From Stropharia rugosoannulata (Eukaryota > Basidiomycota > Agaricomycetes > Agaricales > Strophariaceae), in contig JANCIK010000004.1 in the NCBI GenBank assembly GCA_028532985.1, positions 3,162,001 through 3,226,000 on the forward strand: a stretch of 64,000 nt of DNA, in the 5' to 3' direction. Positions 43,144 through 55,304 of this stretch are shown piece by piece; position 1 is the stretch's first letter, and each line of letters begins with the position of its first letter. The position numbers and the translations under genes are program-made. Below the pieces are notes generated by a model. The model was given only the letters and a program-made list of their open reading frames with translations. It did no database searches and was not told where the DNA came from.

Positions 43144-46100
43144 TCATCCACGTGACATTATATCATCTATCGGCGAATCATAATCAGTGGAGGCATGCGA
43201 GAAGCTTTGATCAGCTTTGTCAGCCATAGCAATCCATTCTCGGCGCTTGCATTCGGCGTACCCTCGAGCGCCGATACTCATATTGGCAAATGCAGTTAAG
43301 GCATTTGCCCAGAACATTTGCCTGTGTAGGAAATACCTCACTGTCCATTGCATTTCATATTGAATGAATATGCGTTCCTCTCTCCATCTATCATGATTTG
43401 CTCTGGCTCGAAGCCAGTGAATCCTCTTGACTGTAAAGCAAATTAGATCGTCAATACTGAATCCAAATAAATAATTGCATAACATACATTCCAAGGCCGT
43501 GTTTTCATTTTCTACTTCTTCTTCATGGACACTTATACCCGCCATGATATGCCAACTGACGGAATGCCAAATCCAAGATAATGTGAGTTTCGTTGACCCC
43601 CTTTGATTTGGTTGCAATATTGCTGTGCTGCATCGAATATCGGCCTTGGTGAGTTCTTTGTAAATGGCAAGAGCATCATTCTCAGTAGCGCCGAGAACAA
43701 TGAGACGGTCTCTTGTCCACACATACATCTGACAGAGGTGTGAAATACGGTGGTTCAAATCCACTATGATAGCTCTGGCGCGGGTCCTTACACCTTTGCG
43801 AGGTGCAGTCCTGATTTGATCAGTGTACCTGAAGGATTTCTCGGCGATCAGTTCGCGAATTTGACAAAGATAGTGGTGCGCCCGTTTGCGCCGCATGGCC
43901 AATTCAGCCTCTTTGTGCGTATCCGAGACATTATGGTATGATGGAAGGAACAGTGGCTTATGCTCTGGCGGCATTTCATCTTCATCGTCATTTACTGTTC
44001 CACTGGTGGTTGCCAATGCAGCCTGACCTTCCTTCGTCGTTGGGTCAACCCTCACCGACCGTCGGAGGCGATCAAAAGGCAATGTATTATTACCACTTTC
44101 GTTGGGTGGAGCCGCGCTAGGTCTGTTGCTATCTGTATCCAACATATCCCAGAAGGAGAGATCCACCTCTCTGCTGGATGGAGTTGGTGAATCTCGGTGC
44201 TCGGCCGAACTGAGGTTAACAATGCCGAGCTGCTGTTGTACCTGTGCTAGTGCATTTAACTGAGTCAACAGTGATTCCCTAGCTTTTTGAATGGATTCTA
44301 GTGAAGCATCACGTTTATCCTTAAGATATCGGTGAATGCTGAACCGAATGGAAAATCTGTGAATCCACCGCCGAGAAAATACACAATTAGGCGCACAAAG
44401 CAGATATATGTAAATGATTACTGACTGTTGCTCTTCCACATTAAACGTTTGATCTAACCATAGCTCGACAGGTGTGAGGACATAGCTCGGTTCCCATTGA
44501 AAATCTTGTTCGTTACCCTTGTCGATTTGTGCTGCGTAGATGTCCATTGCCGGAAGATGAACTCGTCAGCAGAGCTCGGCGCTCTCTATCATTTTGGTCC
44601 ATTCGGCGATAGTGCTTGCAGGAACACTCTGCGATAAATTTTGGAAATACTCCAATGCCTTTGAAAACTCTAATTTTGCGAAATGGTGTCGGTGAACAAG
44701 GGAGTCAACAATACCCAAGCATTTTTTATGGTTGCTATCATTGCAGTGGTCATCCAGTACTTCTACACGATGAGCTAATGTTGCGGTCCGAACAGTCGGC
44801 GAAATTGAATTCAGTGTTGACCACATTGATTCCAGTATTTCCCCTGCTGTAATGCCTGCTCCAGGAATGAAGGATGTGGCATAACGGAAGAAGCATTCGT
44901 CTTTGTGCACATGCACGTGGAATAAGCCGATGGCAGCATCGATGGTTAGAGAGGTTGGAAGTTTGTACCCTATACGGTCGCGAAGATGCACGATATATTG
45001 ACATGCAATGTCATAGATAAGAAGTAATCCTTGGTCAGGATCAACCTTTGTGGTCTCAAGAGCCTTTAGAAGCGCAAAATCGACGTTCTTCTGCTGTTCG
45101 CCCTTGAACATGTCTACCAGACTGTTTGGTGCATAGCATCCATGACGAGAGCAAGCGAAGGCTATTTTACCAGTTCGGTCACAGGCTGATGACGCCAATA
45201 ATGCTGTCATTATGGCACAAAAGGAGTTCTTGCAAGGCGCTTTCTATGAAGCATTGAGAAAGATATCATAGTTTCGGCATTCGGCATTCGCAGTAATTGT
45301 CAGCGGACGGCATTGCATTCATTAGCACTATCAAAGTCATCAGCACAAAGCACTCACCGTATTCATTTCAATAGCCTTCTCCAAAAAAGCTTCATACTCA
45401 GAGTCTTTGGGATCCATGAGTCCGCCTTCTGACAGCCAAATATCTGTCGCAGAGCGATCATTCCGGACATGGTCGGCTTTGAAATTTCCGTCGACGACAA
45501 AGATTCGCCGATACACAAAACTATATGTACATACATATGTGTTATGTATAATTCTCTGCAAGCAAGTATGACTGGCACCACTCACCTGTCTTGTGGTAGT
45601 TTATCCTTCCAATCTCGGGGTAAATTGACCCCAGGTGTTGGACAGGCTGGACAAAATATACACAACTCGCCCGCCGAGACTTGCATGGGGTTTGTGTCGT
45701 TGTGAGCAAAACCATTCCATTTGAGCTTTTTCAGCCAGCGCCAGATCCGAGTCATTCGGCGAAAGAGATTATAAACATTGGCCACCGCCGAAGGTGACAT
45801 CGGCATAGTTATGCGGCGCAGTAGCATGAAGAATTGATATGCCGATGCCTTGAGCTCAAGGTTGCATAGCCTGTAGTGATCAAGTACTTGCATTGTGAAG
45901 ATGGTGCGCACTTTGACGAAGCTACCAGGCAACATCCTATGTGCAATAATGTCATATACCCTCTCATCAGTAGCACTACTGCGACATCCACAAGAAACCA
46001 GAGCAAGATGATGAAGGCCATTGGTGTGAATGATGCGAACATAGGAATTCAACAAGACATCAGTTGTAGGAACAATACCATCGAGCTCCTCTTGACTGAG

Positions 46101-47092
46101 GTACCTTGGTAGCTCAGAAAGTTTGCTGTCCAGCTCGTCCTCATCAACAGCTGCATTTTCATCATTAAACCAGGAGGAAACTGCTTCAGTTTGTGATTCA
46201 GGGTTATCACCAGGAATGCCAGTGCCGACCGCTGATGCAAAGCTAGGACCATAAACTTTGTCATCAATATCAGCATCGGCGTTTGCAGTGGATGTCGGCG
46301 GAGTGTGTCTTTTGGACCTGAAGGCGTTGCTTGCACCAGACTCTTGGCAGGCTTCTTGTTCTGCTTCATCCTTCCTAAGTTGAAACACTTCCAACCTGGC
46401 AACCTGACTTTGCAGTTCGGCGCACATTTGCGGGTGTTGTCTATGTTTGACGAGCAAATAGCAACCTGCTTGCCACAAATCGGCCCTCTCGAAATAGGAG
46501 TTGTTCCATCGCTCAACGCGGTGAAAAGGATTTGACATATGTGTGCGACGAAGACAGCCACGGCAGACAAGTAATGCATCACTGCAATCTCGGCATTGCC
46601 ACAATGCAATCTTGGAGGCCGAACAGGTAGGACAAGTGCGTGGCCCATTGCCCAATCCCTCACGTTCGAGAAGTGCCTCAAGGATGGGTTTTGCGCACTT
46701 AACATACTCCTCCATGTAATCAGCATTCTTCTTTTACAATGTCGGTTGATCAGTATACAGCGATCGCGTTACACAGAGGAATATACCTTTTTCTGGGCCG
46801 ATGGCCGATATGACTCGTCACTGCCGATGTCTTCGGCAGTCATCTCAAAATCCGGAACACATTCAACCGTTATCTGATTCGGCTTTTCTTGTGATTGATG
46901 TGTCGGAGGACGATCTGCTGGGCGCTTGTTAACAGGATTTATCCTTGTTTCAACATTCTTTTCAACGCCTTTCTGAACTACTGTTTTGTTTCGAATGAGT
47001 ACCGTCGGCTGTAGGCTGGGATGGTCGATGTTTTTTGCACCACCTTTTCTCTGAGGCTTCTTCCTCTTGGCTTTCTCACCGGTTGAGTCCAT
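43144..47092 (-). CDS. KDZ transposase with CxC2-type cysteine cluster
   Basis: Start ATG at 47092-47090 (MDSTGEKAKRKKPQRKG). After a basic N-terminus comes the CxC2 cysteine cluster in 45582-46715: CPTCSASKIALWQCRDC, CRGCLRRTHMSNPFHR, and GCRSS...; and later CIFCPACPTPGVNLP. The KDZ core follows: VVDGNFKADH (first Asp) near 45500, KAPCKNSFCAIM, CSRHGCYAPNSLVDMFKGEQ, YDIACQYIVHL (second Asp) and GITAGEILESMWSTLN (Glu), about 44566-45210. The C-terminal exon 43144-44547 is charged and helical with the RANHDRWREE type of sequence. Introns are short. No interrupting stop was seen, so this may be an intact transposase of the Kyakuja-Dileera-Zisupton superfamily. Confidence 0.8.
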
Positions 47093-47397
47093 GGTGCAAT
47101 GTGAGTTATAAGTGTACAGAAATACGTAGCCTTTTATACCAGGTAATGGATACACGTGTATGCAGCATGGTAGCCTGCATATACAAAATAAAATCGGCGA
47201 ACATTCGGCCACGCAGCTGTCATGCTCCATATGTCTTGCCTCATGTCAGAGGTACTGCTCATAAAAAGCATGTTACATATTCCTGGTTATCAACATCCAT
47301 CATGTCTTCCTTCATCGTGACTGATATCAACACTCCGCCCTGCAGACATGGAGGAAAGCCCAACCGGTGAAAATATTCAGAACATGAGAAGACAATC

Positions 47398-49698
47398 ATG
47401 AACAAATTCAAAGCCGCGTACTTCACTGTGCCGACTGTGAATGACCGCCAAGACATCCTTTGTGGAAAGGGTGGCATGCTTGAAAGTCTCTTTGCATTTT
47501 GGGATTCCAATGGACCTGACCGCGATATCAATCAAGATAGACATATATCAAAGGTATGATCCATGTATTTGTGTACGTTCCCCGCCGACCTAAAATGTCG
47601 GTGTAGACAGTTGTTGACTACATACGGAATAACTGGTGCCCGCAATCGATAAAGAAAAACTCGAAACTAAACGTGAAGATTTCAGAGGTGTTGTGGTTAA
47701 AACACAGTGATTTGGTGTACCAAGAAATATACAGGCTTCAGGGAAAAGAAGCTATCACTGGCACCTGTCCAAGCAATTATTTTCCCTTCAAATCGAAAGC
47801 AATAGGGAATATACTAAAGGAAATGTCCGCCGATCAGTTGAAAATGTTGAGGGCCGAACAAAAACAAATCGCTGATGCAGGATTGCCATTGGACTTGCGT
47901 CCAGAGTAAGATTTCTATTAATATGCATATGTATCACATTACGTGAATCTCAGTGTCTTACTGTTTAGGCAGTGCAAAAAATTGCACGTCTCAAGAATTG
48001 CCGATAATGATCGCCGAAACTGGTTGGAAATGGGAATGCTTTCCCTCACATTTACTGCTGGTCGTCACGATGGCGAACAGTTTTCTTTCAAGGTGTAAGA
48101 ATTGCCCCAGTTTATTCTTTAGTACAGAATACTGAGTCCTGACGATAGTCATGACAATATGAGCAAAACCATCGGTGCTCGGTGCAAAAAATTTGTTGAA
48201 GAACATGAGGGCGAATGTGACTTAATTCAACGTCTGCTGCTTGCCTACATCAAAAAGCTATATGGTCTGGTCGGTTTAAAGCTGACTGTGAATGACGATG
48301 ATGCACCCTTAATTGTTATGAAAGCCACAAATCAATACCTGGAGATCAAGTGCAATATTTCTGATCTTGATCAACTGCAACGGGATGTTCTTGAAAAGGT
48401 GTACGCCGATTATATCAATTATCATTACGGCAAGTATCCATTTTCGGCACTGCAATTATCGGCTCTGATTCAATATTGCAGAACTTGCGTCTAACCATCA
48501 ATTCAAATCGGCGCCATGGAAAGATCTCTGTTCTACCCTGAAGTATACCTATGTCAGCAAGGAATACCTGCCTCCAAATTTCATCTTCAGCAATTATAAA
48601 GAGATGGGGAAAAGGCAGTTTATTACCTTCATATCGTGGATTATTGATCGGCAGACTGTCCACGGCATTCGCAATGCGTTTCGATTTAAAACAATAAACA
48701 AATCGAGGAAAGCAAATCAGGAGGCTCGTGAAACTGCATTTTACTTCAATGATGAAGGTTTTGATGCTAGTAAGAACGAAGCTAACAAAAAGAAAGCCGA
48801 CCGCCAAAGTGGAAAGAAAAAAGCAAATGTTGTGGTGCAAGGTCCCATTCTCATGAATTTGGTTGTGAGTTTCAATGGCATTACATTGCTTGATTACACT
48901 ATATCATTAACATAGGGAAACTCTCTTCCTGGCCTCACTGGGCCGGTTGACATTGGAACGGATGCAAGGCCAGCGCCGACTGCCGGGACAACAGACACAA
49001 TTGCGATACATACACCACCACCGCCGAGCACCGAGAACGTACACATATCTCAAACGCTCTCCCACAACACTCCATCTGATACACCACCGGATATCAGTCA
49101 ATTCACCTTCACATTCCCTGTGCAGTCAATGCCGAATGCCGAAAATGACCTGGGCACCCATGGCTCACATCAACCAACGCCGGGTGCCGACGTTGACTTG
49201 ACTTATATTGATCTGCGTTTACTCGACATTACCCATTCCGCCTCATCTGATCGACAGGTTACTCCTTTCTCAGCACCAACAGAGCATGGTGTAATAGCAT
49301 CACACCAGTACTTGGGCCCAGTCAATGCTCCCCCTCCTTCTGGTGCCCCACCCGGCCCTCCACTCGTATGGGAAACACAAACAATCATGACTATACCACA
49401 GCCTGCCCCAATTAATCCACTTCCAGCGTCAGGACTTGAACTGACCAACATAGATATAGCGGACGCTACGTTCGGCGATCGGCCATCGGTGGAGGATGCG
49501 ACAACAAGCTCTCCTGACCGGGGACATGGGCCATCTTTGAGTGCCTTGCATTCAATATCACGTGGATTGCCCCCAACACATAAATTATCATATGCAGCGC
49601 CGACCAAAAAGAAACGAATTCGCAAAACAGACACGGAACTGTTACAGCAGGCTACAGATGAATATCAATCAAAATCAGCAAACACACACAGACGTTAA
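47398..49698 (+). CDS. Hypothetical gene divergent from the KDZ transposase
   Basis: Exons read as 47398-47553, 47607-47905, 47969-48092, 48123-48429, 48482-48864 and 48916-49698. All junctions keep phase; the one after 48429 uses a GC-AG intron (G/GCAAGT). The N-terminal two thirds looks globular (LCGKGGMLESLFAFWDSN; ITGTCPSNYFPFKSKAIG; VYADYINYHYELASNH). After a basic QSGKKKANVVVQ stretch the last exon is Pro/Ser/Thr-rich, ending KKKRIRKTDTELLQQA. I recognise no family. The upstream 300 bp toward 47092 would be a shared divergent promoter. Start codon choice is uncertain. Confidence 0.5.
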
Positions 49699-49760
49699 AA
49701 TACCAAGGCCGATTGATTACTTCGGTGTAGATACCATTACTTCGGCGCAGATACCCAGAG

Positions 49761-50275
49761 CTAGTCTACATCTTTTTGCAGTATTTGTAACATTTCCTCT
49801 CTAAACTTCATTCCTTGTTTCTTTAGGTTCTGCCACTCTTCACTCTGCTTTTTCGCCAGTTTCAACTTCTGTAACTCCTCGAAGTACACCAATGTACATG
49901 CGTTCAAATAAGTTCCGCCGTCCAATCTCTGATATGATAAAATTCTGGCATGCAATGCCAACAATTCTTGATCGGAAAGGGGCTTTTTGGACATAAGATC
50001 AAGGATCAAAATAATCATATACATCGTTACTCACAGGATCATTTGGCGACTGAACACGCATCGGCGAAATGTGCGTGAATTGACGGCCTAGGACAGGTTG
50101 AGGCTGTTAGAAGTGTATGAGAGAACGAACATTGCAAATCATAAGTAAAAAAACAAGGACATACCATTGTACTTGCGCTGTCCACTTCGCATTCCAACCT
50201 GCTGCATTGCAACAGCTCCTCGAATTTGCAAGCCAATTCGAGAGTGGCATCTGTGCCGACGGACGATTTGGACAT
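49761..50275 (-). CDS. Small coiled-coil gene in the KDZ segment
   Basis: Three exons: MSKSSVGTDATLELACKFEE from 50275 to about 50164, a middle exon about 50040-50108 (RQFTHISPMRVQSPND), and 49761-49998 (PLSDQELLALHARIL ... KKQSEEWQNLKKQGMKF). Roughly 130-140 residues with a Lys/Glu-rich coiled-coil C-terminus. Divergent from the next gene at 50635. Function unknown. Confidence 0.45.
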
Positions 50276-50634
50276 GTTTTGAGTTCAAATGAAGTGAGGA
50301 GCCAGGTAGGAAAAGCATGTTGAGCACCGTATGCCAATATTTGGCACTGTTTTTTTTTTTTTCGAGTTGTCATCATTTTGCAAATCATGTGTATGCTTTG
50401 TCAGCCTGTCTTATCCGGTCCGGCACTGGGAAACCCTGCTGCCGTGATCTGCCAGGGCACAGCGCGCAAAGCCGATGTTTGGAATCACATGCGCGTTATT
50501 GATTTGTGTTTGTATATGCACGTGATATTGTTGAAAAATCAGTGTTCGGCTTACGGTGTAGCATCTTCCTCTCTCCCCTCTTTGAATTAACATCTCATTT
50601 ACTGCTTTTTTTTCCCAACGCCGATCATTTCGAC

Positions 50635-53600
50635 ATGTCCTCCAACAGTAACGAATTGACGCTGGCCGAGTTCGAGGCCGTCATGGACCATCTCGACGTT
50701 ATCTTCCGTCAAAGTGTTTGGGACCGCAATTTGGGGGATGTTCTCCAGGAGAACGGCGCTAAAATTGTGAGTTGCCCCGAATGTATACTGTTTTTCACTG
50801 ACAATATATGACCTATTTTCAGGCCAGGCTTCTCCAAGAACCCGTAGGAAAGACTGTCAAGTGGGGCCGATGGTCATTTCCTTCCCTCCACAAGCAGTAC
50901 CGCGAGCTCATGCGCCAGACTGCTACGAAGCAGCGTCCGGCTGCGCTGAGTTTATTCTACACCGAAGAACTCAAAAAGTGGATTGCAGACGCGAACAACG
51001 CAGAGACAGAAGTGTCTCGTGAGGAAGAGCGGCCAATATCCACCAATGATCGTGGAGGTGAAGCTATGGCATCATTGGCTTCCAGCATTAGGGAGTTGTC
51101 AATGGACCCAGGGAGCAAGCGTAGGGAAGCAGAGCCGGCGAAGAAACAGGGGAAGAGGAAGACAGCAAACGCCGAGGCTGCTCCGCCTGCGAAGAAACGG
51201 AAGAAGGCCAGCGGTGCGGAAGAAGCAGGTGAAACTGAAGTGCACCAGCGACCATCGAAATCGATTCGTTTGGAGGTTGAGGAAGAGGAAGGCATGTTCT
51301 GGATGCCAGGCTGCAAATGGTGTCGGAGCAGAGGCGAGCAGTGCCGTGTCAAATTGGAATGCAGGGCCGATCGAAAGGCCATTGCGTGCATCGCATGCGC
51401 CCAACGGAAGACGTCGTGCTCCCTGAGAACAGAGCCGTCAATGAAGGCGAGGTATCCTGCAGGCGGACAACCGGAGGAAATGTCCGAAGACGAGGATGAA
51501 ATTGACTGTGCGTAGTTTTGCTGAGCGCCGATAGTTTACACTAACTGAAAGTATTCACAGCATCAGAGCCTGAACAGATTCCAGCACGGAAAGCAAAGGT
51601 GGCAAAGAAGGCGGCACCGCGGCAGAAACATCAGGCGACCAAAAAAGCAACAAAGAAGGCTCAAGTTCCTGATTCGGCGGAGATAGAGGACGCGGAGGAG
51701 GACGAGGTGGTGGTCGTGTCCATGCCTCCTCCCAAGCCACGCGCTGGGAAATCAAAGAGGCGGACCACCCTGCCTTCACAACTAATGAGGGCGATTCGTG
51801 AAGACCGAGAAGTGCCCCCGGCGAAGAAAATGCCTATTCAGGAGGCAAGAAACGCCGAAGCTGGCAGTGCCCACGTTCGACAGTGCCGAGCGCCGAGTCC
51901 TCCGCCTTCACCTCCGCGTACTTCTCAAGCACGCATCATTCAGGCTGTGCATCCAAGCAGCAACCCGGGCCCGGCATCCACCACATCCACCAAGGGGCAA
52001 AGGAACAACATAGGTGATGGAAATACAGGCTCACAACCCCAGCGCAATCCAGCGCAAAGTGAGGGCACATCACAAGTCCAATCTCCACCAGAGCCGAGGG
52101 CCGAGATGGTGGCGAACATATCTACGCCGACAAACCCAGTTGTCAACACTTCCGCGCCTGTAGTTAGTGCGCAGCGCAGCAACATTGGAGGGCCGATCAC
52201 GGCAGACCAACGTGTTGTCCACAAGGGCCGAATGCCGGAGCGCAGTGCCCCTGCTCAAGCATCGGCTTCCGGCACAGGTGATGGCTGGTCGACTCCAGCT
52301 CAGGTAACAGGCACCCAGTCAATCCGCATGAGTGACTATGTCCGAATGCCTGCAGTATCACCGCCAAGCGCCGGCCCCTTCACGTCTGCCGAGAAAGGCA
52401 AGGGTCGTGATTTAGGAATGCCTGCAGCGTCCTCCTCAAGTGCTCGTTCTGTGCCATCGACGTCCGGCGCAGCCCGTCACAATTCCCTGCCACCCCCTCA
52501 GCCAAACACGAAGTCGGATACCCCAAGCGGTAAGTCATTTTCAAATCATCGGCATTGGTCAACATTTACTTAATGTTCAATTACTCTTAGAAAAAGCTGT
52601 GCACACCTTTCTTGTTACACTCGATAACCGCATGCGTGAGGTGGAGAAACAGGTTGCATTTGTGTATGGCCAGCGGATGTATACGCACGGTGTCGCCACT
52701 CAGCAAGTCGAACAAGCCTTCGAAAAGTTTAGTTCCAGGGCGTCAGGGCTGGACAAGGTGATCGCCCAGCATGAAGAGCAGCGACGTGCTCAGGACACAT
52801 CGACTGCCGAACGCCTTGCGGTCATTGAGACAGCTCTCGGCATTCGAAAGCCTTCAACTGCTGCACGTTCTGAGGAACTCAACACGCCGTCTTCTGACCC
52901 GCTCATTGCAGAGGACCACATTCAGCAAGCTCGGCGGACCGCCGATAAAATCATCCAATCCGCCGAACGCCAAGCTCAAGCCATTTCAGACGCTGCTTAT
53001 GCCCAGGCTTGCAGTATTTTGGCCTCTGCGAATTCTTACGCACAAATTGTGCACGGGCAAAGTTCTGATTCGGACAAAGTTGACCGGATGATGGCAGAAG
53101 TGGCGCAGACTCAGGAGCTTCGGCGAAGGATGGTAGACAACCGTAAGTCTCATATTTTTTTGGGGGGCTTCCAGCATAAATGACATTTTGCAGAAAATCT
53201 TACTTCCTCAGAATTGCTTCATTTGAAGCAGATCTATCAAGAAAACCCGGATTTCGACAGTCTGTTCGTGAACAGTGCGAAGACATTGCGCCGTGACATG
53301 TACACTGCCGCTGCTCGGGATAGCGACCAGCCCATATGGAAGGACATCAAGGAGATCAGGGCCCTTGAGGCAGATCATCGGATGGCCAGAAGTGTGAGTG
53401 GATTCCCTGAGGATAAGCGTCATGCATTGTCTGGTGACCAGATGGATGTGAGTCATGACTCGGACGCTCCTCAGCCAACATCCGCAGAAGCACAATTGCC
53501 ATCGGCGCTCGGCATTGGCGCAGGTCCGTCTTCGTCGGCGATGGAAGCAAACAATCAGCCTCCTCCTGAAGACCTCGTCTCACCGGCCCAGCGAGCTCAC

Positions 53601-54158
53601 CTCTGCTCTGTGCCAAGTCCAGGAGCGTTGCCCATGCCATCCGGGGAGATCCCCAACCCCCAGACTATTGAAACGGGCACCAGACCGACAGCCAATCTGT
53701 CCATTCCCCCGTGGCAAAACTCAGAGGTCGTAGATGTTGACGTTGACTTGGCCCTCGGTGGTCAGAACTCAAGGTCCATCTTTGCACTCAGACGGCCACT
53801 CAGTCCACTGACAGAAATCACATTGTCACCAGGGCCAGATGACGATCAAAATCGAGGCAACGAAGGAGAGGGCAAGCGAGAAGTCGGGGGTCCCGACAAT
53901 GTGTCGGACAAGGATGTTGAATTATGATCGCCGAAGGCCGATTTTTTGGAATGCGGCTCTGATGATGCTTGCGAGGAGGGAGAGTTAGTGGAAGACAAAA
54001 AGCTGGGTACAGTCTGGAAAGAGTATAACCCAGAGGCAGAGGCATTGACCAGCCGCTCGAGATCGAGGCAGAGGGCAGCGCCGACAGCTGGTCCACCTCG
54101 ACAACGCAATGTTTCCAACACTTCCTCGGTTCGGCGTTCGGTGCAGCATCTGCCATGA
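50635..54158 (+). pseudogene. Cys-cluster, coiled-coil nuclear protein gene of the KDZ segment (late in-frame TGA)
   Basis: Exons from 50635 to 50767, 50823-51507, 51560-52528, 52593-53141 and 53193 on; splice phases agree. The N-terminal domain (SNELTLAEFEAVMDHL, WGRWSFPSLHKQYREL) is followed by NLS clusters and a Cys cluster CKWCRSRGEQC plus CIACAQRKTSC, near 51310-51420, of the zinc-cluster kind. A long Pro/Ser/Ala-rich region precedes a coiled coil (NRMREVEKQVAFVYGQ, ARRTADKIIQSAERQ). The frame stops at TGA 53925-53927 but stays open and protein-like to 54158 (ACEEGELVEDKKLG, SRSRSRQRAAP); TTA TGA TCG would be TTA CGA TCG before deamination. Thus either a C-terminally trimmed protein or read-through. 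I infer a DNA-binding role. Confidence 0.55.
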
Positions 54159-54600
54159 AATTCCTTCTTGTTGCACAGTCTTGGGCCCAGTATATACATT
54201 TTTTGTACTTGTTTGTGTCTTCAAAATTATATACCTTGTCTTGCTGACCTCGGCATTGGCTGATATGTCGGAGTATACGGCATTGCATTCACCGCCAAGA
54301 TTGCAAGTGGTATGTCGGCGTAGCACAGTTTCGTCAATTATTCACCGCCGAGATTGCAAGTCACGGTCATATTACATTGTTATGTACTGAATAACTTATT
54401 TATTACAATACACAGTCATTTCTTAACTTATTTCGTGTAGTGCCGAAACCCTTATGTCAATCCCCCGTACGCATGGTACGCCTACGCCAGGGAACTCCCA
54501 AAATAGGGCCAAGCCTTGAGGGAACGAGGGAGTTCCCCTGAGCTGTATCATACGACTACACTGGGGTGGTTCCCTGGAGCGTATGGTACGGCACAGTGTA
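54159..54600. other. 3' part of the KDZ segment with a foldback near its end
   Basis: No gene. Two copies of an about 20-bp unit ATTCACCGCC(A/G)AGATTGC lie at 54288 and 54341. At about 54476-54520 and 54564-54594 imperfect inverted copies of GTACGC...CCAGGGAAC occur, with an internal GGGAACTCCC/GGGAGTTCCC pair, possibly the KDZ terminal region or a small foldback element. Confidence 0.4.
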
Positions 54601-54609
54601 GCAACACTA

Positions 54610-55297
54610 CCTGCTGACTCATAGTCTATAGCTATCAGCGCACATTATGACTACAAGCACCTGCGCACACCTATTGTGAAAAGGATTGGGCAGTGAACTG
54701 TACAAGATTTTAAAAAGTGCATAGTTTGGCCATCTGTGCGAGCAATTAGGTGTGCATAGAATGGTTAAGCACCAGCCAAGTGCGGTGTGAGTACAGCTGA
54801 GTGAGTACCAAGGGCGGTGTGAAGGGCTGTGCATGCATCGCAAAAGGCAGAATTTGCCTAAGTCCTCACATCATGTGACTGTGGCGGCACGCATCAAAAA
54901 GACGCGCAAAAGCCCGAGGGAATGAACAACATGCACGCAGCAAGTGCCAAGGGGCCAGGATACTAGAGGAAAAGCCTGGATGCAATGCACAGACCTTTGG
55001 CCGCGCATTGCTAGTATTTACTTTACCTTACGATTAGTACACATGCATGCATCACATATAAACCTGTATCCTTGTCTATAGTAATTCAAGCAATTGTCTA
55101 CCCACTAGATCTGTGTGCTGGGTTCTGTCCCAGGCCGTCAGTGGGCTGTGTTTAGCTTTTGTTAGGGTTTTTAACTGTGAAGTATTTGTGAATCATAGGA
55201 GTCTTGGATAGCTTCTGGCCACCAGGTCATTTGGAGAGCTCAGTGAGGAGTCAGTACAACTGTGTACAGAAACTCGCACTGTAGTGTTTTAGACTGT
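54610..55297 (+). repeat. Truncated LTR-A
   Basis: Matches about 56610-57290 of the full LTR at 56513. The first 100 bp or so and the last 400 bp are missing. It joins directly to an oppositely oriented LTR-A. Motif sites appear as GCATGCATCGC rather than GCGCGC, indicating CpG loss. Confidence 0.8.
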
Positions 55298-55304
55298 GTC
55301 GAAA

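Larger units (their letters stand above)
43110..54600. mobile_element. KDZ-type DNA transposon segment with four genes
   Basis: Bounded on the left by the A1 LTR and on the right by a truncated LTR-A. It contains a KDZ transposase on the minus strand and, divergently, three further genes. Terminal repeats were not found: the left terminus seems lost or replaced at the LTR junction. The segment is strongly enriched in TCGGC/GCCGA, with over 30 copies by eye in 43.17-47.2 kb alone against roughly 8 expected. Confidence 0.7.
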
